DNA from: an uncultured Verrucomicrobia subdivision 3 bacterium
GTDB lineage: Bacteria > Verrucomicrobiota > Verrucomicrobiia > Limisphaerales > UBA11358
Length of the DNA: 32,831 nt
Reading direction: 5' to 3'
Assembly: GCA_903842235.1 (NCBI GenBank)
Contig: CAIMLG010000220.1
Span: forward strand, 1 to 32,831
In this document: in pieces, positions 15,642 through 23,691 of the stretch
Position numbering within the stretch: the first letter of the stretch is position 1
How the letters are laid out: each line of letters begins with the position of its first letter
Translations under genes and position numbers: made by a program
The notes under the pieces: model-generated
Seen by the model: the letters and a program-made list of their open reading frames with translations, nothing else
Database searches by the model: none
What the model was told of the DNA's origin: nothing

Positions 15642-15940
15642 ATCCGCCGGCGGCAACTTTTCTCCGCGAAACCGCCGCCGGCACGTTGCTGGCAGTGAAA
15701 CTCCAGCCGCGCGCCTCCAAGAATGAAATCGGCGAGCCGCTCGGGGATGAATTGAAAATCAAGGTCACCGCGCCGCCGGTGGACGCGGCGGCCAACCAGG
15801 CGCTCGTGGAGTTGCTCGCGGATCAACTGGGCTGTTCGCGTGGTAGGGTGGAATTAATCCGCGGCCATACCTCGCGCCACAAGACGCTGCTGCTGCATGG
15901 GTTCAAGCCGGAAGCGGTGCGCGCAAAAATCCGGCCGTAA
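15638..15940 (+). CDS. DUF167 (YggU-like) protein
   Basis: This 100-residue protein has the DUF167 hallmarks LLAVKLQPRASKNEI (14-28), LKIKVTAPPVDAAANQALVELLA (36-58, the most conserved block) and a C-terminal GHTSRHKTLLLHG. The family is widespread, small and of unresolved function. The start overlaps the stop of the propeller gene as ATGA. There is no signal or membrane segment. The function of the pairing with an exported propeller protein is unknown. Confidence 0.9.
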   Translation: MNPPAATFLRETAAGTLLAVKLQPRASKNEIGEPLGDELKIKVTAPPVDAAANQALVELLADQLGCSRGRVELIRGHTSRHKTLLLHGFKPEAVRAKIRP

Positions 15941-15986
15941 AATAGTTTGTCACCTCTTCGCGCTTTCCGGCCACCTAAGCAACGAT

Positions 15987-17591
15987 ATGATGACAGCGAT
16001 GACTGCTGCGCCCCCTGACAGTGACGCCACTTTGGTGCAAGCCACCTTGGCGGGCAACCGGGATGCCTTTGGGCAGATTGTTTCGCGCTACCAATCGCTC
16101 ATTTGCTCGCTGGCCTACAGCGCCACCGGCAGCCTCGGCCAAAGCGAGGATCTGGCGCAGGAAACCTTCATCACCGCCTGGAAGCGCCTCGGCCATTTGC
16201 GCGAACGGCACAAGCTCCGCGCCTGGCTCTGCGGCATCGCCCGCAACCGCATCAACAATTTTCTCCGGCGCGAAGGCCGTGAGCCGGTGGGCGGAGCCGA
16301 ACCGCTGGAAAATGCCGCCGAATCGCCGTGCCCCGAACCGCTGCCGTTGGATCACACCATCACGAACGAAGAAGCGGCGATTCTGTGGCGTTCGCTCGAG
16401 CGCATCCCGGAAATTTACCGCGAGCCGCTCGTGCTGTTTTACCGCGAGCACCAGTCCATTGAAGCGGTCGCCCAAAGTCTGGATCTGTCCGAAGACGCCG
16501 TGAAACAGCGCCTGTCCCGCGGGCGGAAATTGTTGCAGGAACAGATTCTCGCCTTCGTGGAAGGCGCGCTGGAGCGGACTCGTCCGGAAAAAGCATTCAC
16601 CCTCGGCGTCCTCGGCGCCCTGCCGTTGCTGGCCTCCACCCCGGCGGCGGCTTCCACGGCCACCGCCACCAAGAGTGGCTCGACCGCCTTTTCGGTGGCG
16701 AACCTCGGCTGGTATGGAATGCTCCTGAGTTTCCCGCTGATGTTTTTCGGCAACTTCATCGAGTATCGCATGGAACTCGACAGCGCCCGCTCGGAAGCCG
16801 AACGCGCCAGCATCCAAAATTTTCACCTCAAGCTCATGCTCGGTTTCCTGGGCGCGTTCGTGGTGATCTTTGGCCTGGTGTTCGCAGCACTGGCGGTTAC
16901 GCCCATCCCTCTGCGCCTGTTGAAAAGCCTGCTGATTGGGCTGTCATTCAGCTACGCGCTGGCGGCGGTTGTTTTTGTTCTCCGGATTTTCCGTCATCGC
17001 CAAAGAATTTTCCCGGCCGCCTCGCCCGGTGCGCGAGCGGCCAGACCCATCTGGGAATACCGCAGCCGCCTGACTCTGCTGGGCGTGCCGTTGGTCCACA
17101 TCTGCCTCGGCTGTAAAGGACCCAACACGGTCAAGGCTTGGATTGCCGTGGGCAATGTCGCCTACGGCTGGCTCTTCGCCTTTGGCAAGATCGCGGTGGC
17201 CCCCTTGAGTTGCGGCTGGCTGGCCTTGGGCGTGTTGCCGTTTGGCGCCTGCGCCGGCGGCTTGCTGCCCTGGGGCGGGTTCAGCCTCGGAGGCTGGGCG
17301 TCGGGATTTGTGGCCATCGGGTGGCAAGCCTACGGCAGTTGTGCCATCGCCTGGTCACAAGCCCTGGGCTGGCTAGCTTTCGCTCATGATTTTGCCAACG
17401 GCGAAATCGCCCGGGCGATCCAAGTAAACGGTCAAATCACCGATCCAACGATTTTTCAAAACTACTTTTTCCGGAGCGCCCAAATGCTCCTGCGTTATCT
17501 GGCCTGCCTGACCTTGCTGTGGGTGGTGCCGATTTTCTTTTTCTGGCGCCTGCAACGCGCCCACGACAAAACCAACCAATCAAGCTCATAA
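15987..17591 (+). CDS. ECF-like sigma factor fused to a polytopic glycine-rich membrane domain
   Basis: This 534-residue protein has an N-terminal sigma factor: region 2 at about 24-93 (NRDAFGQIVSRYQSLI, SEDLAQETFITAWKRL, LRAWLCGIARNRINNFLRR) and region 4 at about 130-186 (IPEIYREPLVLFYREHQS, VAQSLDLSEDAVKQRLSRGR). After a linker come hydrophobic helices near 242-262, 284-306, 311-334 and 500-521. Between them, at 385-470, lies a Gly/Trp/Tyr-rich run of about ten-residue repeats (IAVGNVAYGW, WLALGVLPFG, FVAIGWQAYG). The ATG at 15987 is chosen because the 30 upstream codons overlap the DUF167 gene and resemble nothing. The sigma domain would face the cytoplasm while anchored in the membrane. 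The next gene starts five bases after the stop. Confidence 0.85.
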   Translation: MMTAMTAAPPDSDATLVQATLAGNRDAFGQIVSRYQSLICSLAYSATGSLGQSEDLAQETFITAWKRLGHLRERHKLRAWLCGIARNRINNFLRREGREPVGGAEPLENAAESPCPEPLPLDHTITNEEAAILWRSLERIPEIYREPLVLFYREHQSIEAVAQSLDLSEDAVKQRLSRGRKLLQEQILAFVEGALERTRPEKAFTLGVLGALPLLASTPAAASTATATKSGSTAFSVANLGWYGMLLSFPLMFFGNFIEYRMELDSARSEAERASIQNFHLKLMLGFLGAFVVIFGLVFAALAVTPIPLRLLKSLLIGLSFSYALAAVVFVLRIFRHRQRIFPAASPGARAARPIWEYRSRLTLLGVPLVHICLGCKGPNTVKAWIAVGNVAYGWLFAFGKIAVAPLSCGWLALGVLPFGACAGGLLPWGGFSLGGWASGFVAIGWQAYGSCAIAWSQALGWLAFAHDFANGEIARAIQVNGQITDPTIFQNYFFRSAQMLLRYLACLTLLWVVPIFFFWRLQRAHDKTNQSSS

Positions 17592-17596
17592 AATTT

Positions 17597-18409
17597 ATGA
17601 AATCACTGACCATCATCCTGACTATCGGCCTCTTTGGCGGAACCATGTTTTACCTCGGGCGAAAAACCGCCCCGCCGCAGGCCCCGGTGAATTCACCGAC
17701 CGCCCCCACCGCTTTGGATCAGCCGCCGACCGCCCCGGTGGCGGTGGCCAAAGCGCGACCGCTGGCGGCGGTGTCACCCAAGCCGGCCCCCGCCGCTTCA
17801 GCCCCTGTTGTGGCGGTCAAGGACTCGGCCCCGATTGACCCGGCCATGGCCGCGTTTAATCAGACACTCGGAATGTTGATATCCACCAATGCGACCTACC
17901 GCGAGAAAGCCAAAATCTGGCAACAATTAAAAGCCTCGGGGCAACTGGAGCAGGCCCTGGAAGCTTTGAAAAATCAAGCGACTGACAACCCGGCCGCCCC
18001 CGTCTATCACATGGCGCTGGGCGAAGGCTATTACGCGAAGCTCCAGTCGGTTTACGGCCAGGCCGATTCCAGCACCGTGGCCATGCTGGCGTTGCAGACA
18101 GATAAGAGTTTCAATGATGCTCTCAAGGCGGATCCGGCAAGCTGGGAGGCCCAATATGTCAAAGCGGAAGCGTTGTCCCACTGGCCAGATGAAATGAACA
18201 AGGGCCCGGAAGTCATCCAGCAGCTTTTCAGCTTGATTGAACAGCAAGAAAGCCAGCCGGCGCAGCCGCAGTATGCCCAATCGTATGTTCTGCTGGGGGA
18301 TCAATATCAAAAATCCGGGCAAACCGAATACGCCGAAGCCACCTGGCGGCTGGGCGCCCAAAAATACCCGAACGATCCGGCGCTGCAGAGCCGGGTTAAG
18401 GGCCCTTAA
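17597..18409 (+). CDS. Membrane-anchored TPR-like protein paired with the sigma fusion
   Basis: This 270-residue protein has an N-terminal signal anchor (4-20, LTIILTIGLFGGTMFYL), a Pro/Ala-rich linker (about 24-85) and a helical C-terminal half with TPR-like units: AAPVYHMALGEGYYAKL, KSFNDALKADPASWEAQYVKAEAL and YAQSYVLLGDQYQKSGQTEYAEATWRLG. TPRs mediate protein contacts, and the domain would lie in the periplasm. The ATG at 17597 is five bases after the sigma-fusion stop, so the two are almost surely one transcript. The pairing suggests a partner or regulator of that sigma factor, which is inference from position only. Confidence 0.8.
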   Translation: MKSLTIILTIGLFGGTMFYLGRKTAPPQAPVNSPTAPTALDQPPTAPVAVAKARPLAAVSPKPAPAASAPVVAVKDSAPIDPAMAAFNQTLGMLISTNATYREKAKIWQQLKASGQLEQALEALKNQATDNPAAPVYHMALGEGYYAKLQSVYGQADSSTVAMLALQTDKSFNDALKADPASWEAQYVKAEALSHWPDEMNKGPEVIQQLFSLIEQQESQPAQPQYAQSYVLLGDQYQKSGQTEYAEATWRLGAQKYPNDPALQSRVKGP

Positions 18410-18447
18410 ATTATTTCCACCCGGCCTGCGGGTCGGTGCAACTTGAC

Positions 18448-18479
18448 ACGGTTAATATCCGGCCGGAGGAGAGCTGGAA
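18448..18479 (+). repeat. Copy 2 of a 32-bp dispersed repeat
   Basis: The bases starting ACGGTTAATATCCGGCCGGA match 2809-2840 at 30 of 32 positions in the same orientation. It is followed within six bases by the inverted repeat at 18485. Confidence 0.75.
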
Positions 18480-18484
18480 TACGC

Positions 18485-18552
18485 CTTCCGGCTCGTGCTC
18501 GTCCGCGCAATTCCCAGCCAAACCGAGGACGAGGACGAGAACGAGCCGGAGG
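18485..18552. repeat. 20-bp inverted repeat with 28-bp loop, possible MITE-like relic
   Basis: CTTCCGGCTCGTGCTCGTCC (18485-18504) is complementary at 18 of 20 positions to GGACGAGAACGAGCCGGAGG (18533-18552). The loop carries additional GAGGAC repeats. No coding potential or transposase is associated. Confidence 0.7.
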
Positions 18553-18764
18553 ACGACCTTCAGATCAGCAATAACCGGGTCAAGCGGCACCCGTTTTGGC
18601 TGAAACTAACACTTGCCATTCCTCCCGCATGAACTAATTTGGTAGTGCGTTTGTTTCCTTTGGAAAAACCAGCGAGGTGTGACTCGGAGCACCTTGGGCT
18701 GGAAAATCCTGTTCTCAACCGCAACTGACCCGTAAGTGGGCAGCATTTCCGGTTGAAAGTAATC

Positions 18765-20228
18765 ATGTTATATCCAAAAATTATCCAGGGCGGAATGGGC
18801 GCAGGCGTCTCCGATTGGAAACTGGCGCGCGCCGTTTCGCTGACTGGCCAACTGGGGGTCGTCTCCGGCACCGCGCTGGGGGCCATTCTTGCCCGGCGCC
18901 TGCAAACCGGTGATCTTGATGGGCAGATGCGCCACGCGCTGAAGCACTTCCCGATTCCCGGCGTTGCTGAAAAAATCCTCGCGGATTATTATATTCCCGG
19001 CGGCAAGCCGGCGAACCAGCCTTTTAAACTCTCGCCGATGCCGGGCTTGCGCCTGCACCCCGACTTGCTGGCGATAACCGTGGCGGCCAATTTTGTGGAG
19101 GTTTTTCTCGCCAAGGAAGGCCATAACGGACTCGTTGGCATTAATTTCCTCGAAAAAATTCAGTTCCCCACGCTGCCCTCGGCTTTTGGCGCCATGTTGG
19201 CGGGCGTGGATTATGTGTTGATGGGCGCGGGCATTCCCCGCTCCATCCCCGGGGTGTTGGACGGACTATCGCGGGGTGAAGCGGTGGAGCTGAAAATTGA
19301 TATCGAAGGCGGCTTGTCCGGCGAGGAATATTTTTCAAAATTTGATCCGGTGGCTTTTTGTGGCGGTCCGGCCCCGGCGCTAAAGCGGCCATTTTTTCTG
19401 GGCATTGTGGCTTCCGCCACGCTGGCCATGACCCTCGCGCGCAAATCCAACGGCCAGGTCAACGGCTTTATTGTCGAAGGCGAAACCGCCGGCGGGCACA
19501 ACGCCCCGCCGCGCGGCCCGCTGCAATTGAATGCCCAAGGCGAACCGATTTACGGGGCGCGCGATGTGGTGGATCTTGAAAAAATCCGCGAATTGGGCCT
19601 GCCGTTCTGGCTGGCCGGTTCTTATGGGGCCGCCGGCAAGCTGGCCGAGGCCTTGAGCTGCGGCGCAGTTGGCATTCAGGTCGGCACCGCGTTTGCCTTC
19701 TGCGAAGAATCCGGGATTACGCCCGCCATCAAGCAGCAGGTTTTCCAGTTGAGCCGCGAAGGCAAACTCCGCGTGTTCACTGATCCGCTCGCTTCGCCCA
19801 CGGGTTTTCCCTTCAAGGTCGTGCAACTGCCCGGCACCTTGTCGGACACCCAGAATGTGCCGTTGCGAAAACGGCTCTGCGACATCGGCTATCTCCGGCA
19901 CGCCTATCGCAAGGCCGACGGGGCAACCGGCTACCGCTGTCCGGCCGAGCCGGTGGACGATTATATCCGCAAAGGCGGCACGCGGGAGGAAACCAAGGGC
20001 CGCGAATGTGTTTGCAACGGACTGACGGCCACCATTGGCCTCGCCCAGTTGAGCAAGGAAAATGTTTTTGATCTGGCGCTGGTCACCGCCGGCAACGAAG
20101 CCGCCCATGTCGCGCGCTTTCTGAAGCCGGGCCGGAACGCTTACAGCGCCGCGGAGGTGATCGCCCTCCTGCTGGGCAACGAGAACACCGCCGCCGCCGC
20201 CCCGTTGGAATTAGCCGCCGCGGCTTGA
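18765..20228 (+). CDS. Nitronate monooxygenase-like FMN enzyme
   Basis: This 487-residue TIM-barrel flavoprotein belongs to the 2-nitropropane dioxygenase/nitronate monooxygenase superfamily. Diagnostic parts are IIQGGMGAGVSDWKLARAVS at the N-terminus, GVDYVLMGAGIPRSIPGVL, the catalytic-histidine block GFIVEGETAGGHNAPPRG, and the FMN-phosphate-binding end PFWLAGSYGAAGKLAEALSCG followed by GAVGIQVGTAFAFCEES. It is longer than classical enzymes (about 330-380 residues), with a C-terminal extension containing two Cys (RECVCNG). A TTG at 18753 is in frame, but the ATG at 18765 starts at the family's usual position. Physiological substrate is unknown; enoyl-ACP reductase-like (FabK) activity is an alternative. 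It stands alone. Confidence 0.85.
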   Translation: MLYPKIIQGGMGAGVSDWKLARAVSLTGQLGVVSGTALGAILARRLQTGDLDGQMRHALKHFPIPGVAEKILADYYIPGGKPANQPFKLSPMPGLRLHPDLLAITVAANFVEVFLAKEGHNGLVGINFLEKIQFPTLPSAFGAMLAGVDYVLMGAGIPRSIPGVLDGLSRGEAVELKIDIEGGLSGEEYFSKFDPVAFCGGPAPALKRPFFLGIVASATLAMTLARKSNGQVNGFIVEGETAGGHNAPPRGPLQLNAQGEPIYGARDVVDLEKIRELGLPFWLAGSYGAAGKLAEALSCGAVGIQVGTAFAFCEESGITPAIKQQVFQLSREGKLRVFTDPLASPTGFPFKVVQLPGTLSDTQNVPLRKRLCDIGYLRHAYRKADGATGYRCPAEPVDDYIRKGGTREETKGRECVCNGLTATIGLAQLSKENVFDLALVTAGNEAAHVARFLKPGRNAYSAAEVIALLLGNENTAAAAPLELAAAA

Positions 20229-20286
20229 TCGTTTCGGTCGGCGCCAGCCGCTGGCCCAGCTCGCCGGCCTCGTGTGCGGAATTTAT

Positions 20287-20315
20287 TTGCCGCCCGGCGG
20301 AAATCCCCCGACAAT
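20287..20315 (+). promoter_or_regulatory. Sigma70-like promoter of the SGNH hydrolase gene
   Basis: TTGCCG (20287-20292), 17 bases and GACAAT (20310-20315) stand six bases before the ATG at 20322. The position supports starting at 20322 and not at the in-frame upstream codon at 20274. Confidence 0.5.
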
Positions 20316-20321
20316 GATTTC

Positions 20322-20999
20322 ATGAACCGCCTCCGGTTATTTTTGCTCGCCGGCCTTTTCGTCATGGCCCCGCTCCGCCCGGCGTTGGCGGCTGAAGCAG
20401 GGCATGACTTCGCCAAATGGGAAAAGGAAATCGCCGCGTTTGAGGCGGTGGATCGCACCAATCCGCCACCCACGAAGGCGCTGATGTTTGCCGGTTCCTC
20501 CACGATTCGCTTATGGACCACGCTGGCCCGGGATTTTCCGGACCAGCCGGTTATCAACCGCGGTTTCGGGGGGTCGGAAATCGTGGACTCCACCCATTTT
20601 GCCGATCGGATTATTTTCCCCTTTGCACCGCGAGCCATTTACTTCCGGGCGGGCGGCAATGACCTTGCCAATGGCCGGGCACCGGAACAAGTCGGCGAAG
20701 ATTTCAAGGAGTTTGTGGCTACGGTGCAGGCCAAATTGCCGGCCACGGACATTTTTTTTATCTCCTGGAATCCCACCCTTGCGCGCGGGCAGAACCGGGA
20801 CAAGGAAGCGACCCTCAACCGGCTGGTGGCAGCCTATGCGCGGAAGACGCCGCACGTTAAATACATCGATGCCAGTGCGTTTGTGCTGGGGGCTGATGGC
20901 AAGCCGCGCCCGGAATTGTTCCGGGACGACCAGCTCCATTTCAGCGCGGCGGGCTATAAATTGCTCGCGGAACAAGTCCGTCCCTATTTGCCGAAATGA
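20322..20999 (+). CDS. Exported SGNH/GDSL-type esterase
   Basis: This 225-residue protein has a signal peptide (1-24, ending ALAAEA). The four SGNH blocks are present: FAGSSTIRLW (56-65, nucleophile Ser60 in a G-S-S variant of GDS), GFGGSE (81-86, oxyanion Gly84), GGNDL (111-115, Asn113) and DDQLHF (202-207, Asp203 and His206). It should hydrolyse ester bonds outside the cytoplasm; the substrate (lipid, acetylated glycan) is not deducible. The G-S-S block and tail DDQLHFSAAGY are typical of a widespread bacterial subgroup. It is monocistronic with its own promoter. Confidence 0.9.
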   Translation: MNRLRLFLLAGLFVMAPLRPALAAEAGHDFAKWEKEIAAFEAVDRTNPPPTKALMFAGSSTIRLWTTLARDFPDQPVINRGFGGSEIVDSTHFADRIIFPFAPRAIYFRAGGNDLANGRAPEQVGEDFKEFVATVQAKLPATDIFFISWNPTLARGQNRDKEATLNRLVAAYARKTPHVKYIDASAFVLGADGKPRPELFRDDQLHFSAAGYKLLAEQVRPYLPK

Positions 21000-21048
21000 T
21001 CGAGGGCGTGGTGACTGCCCGTGCCCGGCGGGAATGGTAATTTTTGCA

Positions 21049-21077
21049 TTGCTAGGCCATGCGGGACGTTTCATCCT
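21049..21077 (+). promoter_or_regulatory. Possible promoter of the DUF5069 gene
   Basis: TTGCTA (21049-21054), 17 bases and CATCCT (21072-21077) end six bases before the ATG at 21084. The -10 is weak; it is listed because the geometry matches the other starts. Confidence 0.35.
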
Positions 21078-21083
21078 TTTTGC

Positions 21084-21509
21084 ATGAGCGAAATCATTTA
21101 TCCCCGGAGCCCGCGCGAAACCATGGACGGCTGGCATTATCTGCCGCGTTACATTGACAAAATCCGGCTGCACCTCGCCGGCAAACTCCCCGCCGACTAC
21201 CAGGAAAACCTCGGCCGAGCCTTCGATGGCATGTGGCTGAAGGCCGCCGGCCTCACCCACGAACAATTTCTGGCCGTCGTTAAGCAGGCCCTGACGGATG
21301 GCGAAGTTTATGACTGGGTGCGGAAAAACGTGAAGCGCACCCAAGCGGCAAAGGACGCGCACTGGCAGGATGTGCTGAGCCGCCCGCTCGCCGCCGACGA
21401 AGCCGCGCAAGCCCGCCTCCAGCTGCGCAAGGAGCAAGCCGGCATCGCCCACCGAGAGGATATCAAATGCTTCATTGATATGTTGGACGCGGACGAGAAA
21501 CGGATCTGA
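21084..21509 (+). CDS. DUF5069 domain protein
   Basis: This 141-residue cytoplasmic protein matches the DUF5069 pattern I recognise: YPRSPRETMDGWHYLPRYID near the N-terminus, KIRLHLAGKLPADYQENLG, an FDGMWLKAAGL block and a charged C-terminal half with WVRKNVKRTQAAKDAHW. The family is common in Verrucomicrobiota and has no known function. An upstream in-frame start exists at 21021, but the 21 extra residues are outside the family and would place the promoter inside the gene. No neighbour gives a functional clue. Confidence 0.85.
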   Translation: MSEIIYPRSPRETMDGWHYLPRYIDKIRLHLAGKLPADYQENLGRAFDGMWLKAAGLTHEQFLAVVKQALTDGEVYDWVRKNVKRTQAAKDAHWQDVLSRPLAADEAAQARLQLRKEQAGIAHREDIKCFIDMLDADEKRI

Positions 21510-21563
21510 TTTTCATCGCCGAACTGGATCGGTCAATTTTGGGGTCTGGCAAAACGAACCCGG

Positions 21564-22451
21564 TTATTTCGCCGGATTCGCCCCGCGAACCCGCAGCGCA
21601 ATGGAAAAGAGCGATTTGCTCGCGGTGATGAACAGGGTTTTGTGCTCCGGACCACCGAAGCACACATTGGCTGTCCATTTTTCCGGCACGTCAATCTGCT
21701 CAATCTGCTTTCCGGTCTTGTCAAAGACCGTTACCCCGCCCCCAGTCAGGTAGATATTCTCTTCCTCGTCGATGGTCATGCCGTCCGATCCCTTGGCGCA
21801 GAAGAAGGTTTTATTGGTGAGCGCGCCATCCGGCAGGATGTCGTAACGCCAGGTCTGGCCGGCGCGGATGTCGGCCACATAGAGCCGTTGGCCATCCGGC
21901 GTGCCGGTGAGGCCGTTCGGCTGCAACAAATCCTCAGTGACGCGGAGCAGTTTTTTGCGATCGGGTGTGAGGAGAAAAACGTTCTCGGTTTTGAGTGCCT
22001 TGGTTTTGTGCTGCCACCAGGGCCGCTGATAATAGGGGTCGCTCAGGTAAATGCCGCCGTTGGGCGCAATCCAGACATCGTTCGGGCCGTTGAGGTATTG
22101 GCCTTCAAAATCCTTCGCCAGCACGGTGACGGTTTTGTCCGGCGCGATGGACCAAAGTTCATTGTGCTCGTCCGCGCAGGCGATCAAGTTGCGCTTCGCG
22201 TCAAAGGCCAGGCCATTCGCGCGGCCGGCCGGTTGCAGGAAAGTGGAAAGCTTGCCCTCCCCGCTCCATTTCAAAATGCGATCGTTGGGCTGGTCAGTGA
22301 AAAAGATATTGCCCTGCCCATCGCAGGTCGGACCCTCGGTGAACGCGAAGTCGCCGGCGAGCTTCTCCAGCTTGGCACCCGGGACCACGACGCTGGCGCC
22401 GACGGCGAGCAGGGACAAGAACAGCAAGCAGGCACTGGAAATGGATTTCAT
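21564..22451 (-). CDS. Exported SMP-30/gluconolactonase-like protein
   Basis: This 295-residue six-bladed propeller has a signal peptide (1-19, MKSISSACLLFLSLLAVGA). Family blocks are FTEGPTCDGQGNIFFTDQ (metal ligand Glu), ANGLAFDAKRNLIACADEHN, YLNGPNDVWIAPNGGIYLSDP (metal ligands Asn and Asp), LLQPNGLTGTPDGQRLYVAD and GSDGMTIDEEENIYLTG. Such proteins are calcium-dependent lactonases; here the enzyme would act in the periplasm or outside, probably on a sugar lactone. The start is divergent from the PF04020 gene over a 106-bp gap. Confidence 0.9.
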   Translation of the reverse strand: MKSISSACLLFLSLLAVGASVVVPGAKLEKLAGDFAFTEGPTCDGQGNIFFTDQPNDRILKWSGEGKLSTFLQPAGRANGLAFDAKRNLIACADEHNELWSIAPDKTVTVLAKDFEGQYLNGPNDVWIAPNGGIYLSDPYYQRPWWQHKTKALKTENVFLLTPDRKKLLRVTEDLLQPNGLTGTPDGQRLYVADIRAGQTWRYDILPDGALTNKTFFCAKGSDGMTIDEEENIYLTGGGVTVFDKTGKQIEQIDVPEKWTANVCFGGPEHKTLFITASKSLFSIALRVRGANPAK

Positions 22452-22557
22452 GATGTCCGCAAATTTGCCGAGATGTCCGGCGCGAAGCCATCAAAATCAG
22501 CCAATTCGTTCCTTGTTTTTTGAATCCGCGTGCACCATCTTCCCAAAAATTGAATTG

Positions 22558-23016
22558 ATGAGTCCTCAAACCCGAAAAGCGGTGCGGTTTCTGCAGAGTT
22601 GGGTCATCAACACCGCAGCGGTGTTAGTGGCGGCCGCCATTTTGCACAACCATATCAGCTACGACAACCAGGTGGGCAACCTGCTCATTGCCTCACTATT
22701 GCTGGGCATTCTCAACGCTTTTGTGCGGCCCATCCTGCTGCTCATTGCGCTGCCGCTGCTCATTTTCACGCTGGGATTGTTCACGCTGGTCATCAATGCC
22801 TTGCTGCTCAGCCTGCTGACCATCCTGCTGCCGTTTTTCCACATTACCAGCAACGGGGTTGATTTTTCCTTTGGCTATGCGTTTCTCGGCGCAATGATTA
22901 TCAGTGTCATTTCCATGACGCTCAACGTTTTGACCGGCAATGCGCGGGTTTCGGGGCAAGCCCGCCCACCGCCGCGCCCCCCCCCAAGCCTCCGGGCGGC
23001 GGTGATGGGCCGGTGA
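22558..23016 (+). CDS. PF04020 (phage holin 4_2-like, YvlD) membrane protein
   Basis: This 152-residue protein has three or four hydrophobic helices: about 16-27, 39-55 (LLIASLLLGILNAFVRPIL), 60-90 (ALPLLIFTLGLFTLVINALLLSLL) and 108-125. The NAFVRP[IL] and F[TV]LGLFTLVINA blocks are diagnostic of the family often annotated as phage holin family 4. Members are ordinary chromosomal membrane proteins of unknown function, and there are no phage genes here. The tail after residue 130 is Pro/Arg-rich and low complexity. The ATG at 22558 starts just before SPQTRKAVRF; upstream in-frame codons overlap the divergent gene. Confidence 0.85.
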   Translation: MSPQTRKAVRFLQSWVINTAAVLVAAAILHNHISYDNQVGNLLIASLLLGILNAFVRPILLLIALPLLIFTLGLFTLVINALLLSLLTILLPFFHITSNGVDFSFGYAFLGAMIISVISMTLNVLTGNARVSGQARPPPRPPPSLRAAVMGR

Positions 23017-23034
23017 TTGACGTTTAAAGGATCG

Positions 23035-23673
23035 TTACGACAACGCGAGCTGGGTCAGGGGCCATTGTCGATAGGCTGCGCGCAGCGTGGGAATTCCCTG
23101 AGCATGGAAGTCGCGCTCGAAGTCCGTCGTGATTTCCGCCAGTCCAGATGGCGTTTCGATCGGCTTAAAACCGAGCGCTGAGCCAAAGACTTCGATCATT
23201 TGTTGAAAGTAATCGGGGTCGTCCGTTCGGAGAAAAACCGTGCCGCCGGGCGCGAGGGCTTGGCGGGCAAGCGCGGGGAAAGGCCCGCCAATCAGGCGGT
23301 GGCGCCGATGTTTTTTCTTAGGCCACGGGTCCGGGAAATAAATATGCAGCGCGGTCACGGAGTGCGGCGGCAGGAGATATCGCAGGAAATAGGCCGATTC
23401 AATGCGGATCCCCCGAAGGTTGGCGAGGCCGAGCCGGCGCCCCTTGCGATCCAATTTTTGGAGGCGACCGAGCAGCCGCTCGACGCCAATAAAATTGGTG
23501 GCGGGGTTCTGCCGCGCGTATTCGAGCAAGAAGGAGGCATCGCCGCTGCCTAGTTCCACCTCCAAGGGCTGCGGTTTTTGGAAAAGTTGCGCCAGTTGGA
23601 TCGGCTCCACTATAGAGCGCAATTCCACGAGCCGGCTTTCGGCTTCAGGGTTGGGGGTCTTCAAGTCGGTCAA
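23035..23673 (-). CDS. trmB: tRNA (guanine-N7-)-methyltransferase
   Basis: This 212-residue SAM-dependent enzyme methylates G46 in the tRNA variable loop. The SAM-binding motif is VELGSGDASFLLEYA (39-53), followed by NFIGVERLLGRL, a mid-domain block and the catalytic/tRNA signature LHIYFPDPWPKKKHRRHRL, with FLRTDDPDYFQQM later. The start is a TTG at 23673, immediately after the upstream gene (18-bp gap), because no ATG or GTG gives the family N-terminus. The last block TDFERDFHAQGIPTLRA is typical of the C-terminus. It is probably translated from the same message as the anchored protein upstream. Confidence 0.94.
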   Translation of the reverse strand: MTDLKTPNPEAESRLVELRSIVEPIQLAQLFQKPQPLEVELGSGDASFLLEYARQNPATNFIGVERLLGRLQKLDRKGRRLGLANLRGIRIESAYFLRYLLPPHSVTALHIYFPDPWPKKKHRRHRLIGGPFPALARQALAPGGTVFLRTDDPDYFQQMIEVFGSALGFKPIETPSGLAEITTDFERDFHAQGIPTLRAAYRQWPLTQLALS

Positions 23674-23691
23674 TGGCGTTAAATCGCTGGA

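Larger units (their letters stand above)
18410..18752. other. 343-bp intergenic region with repeats
   Basis: Apart from the 32-bp repeat copy at 18448-18479 and the inverted repeat at 18485-18552, listed separately, I see no gene, RNA or clear promoter here. The second half (18560-18750) is less GC-rich and featureless. Confidence 0.5.

Noticed and set aside
22558-23016. Phage remnant suggested by the holin family name
   Set aside because: PF04020 members are ordinary membrane proteins and no other phage gene is present.
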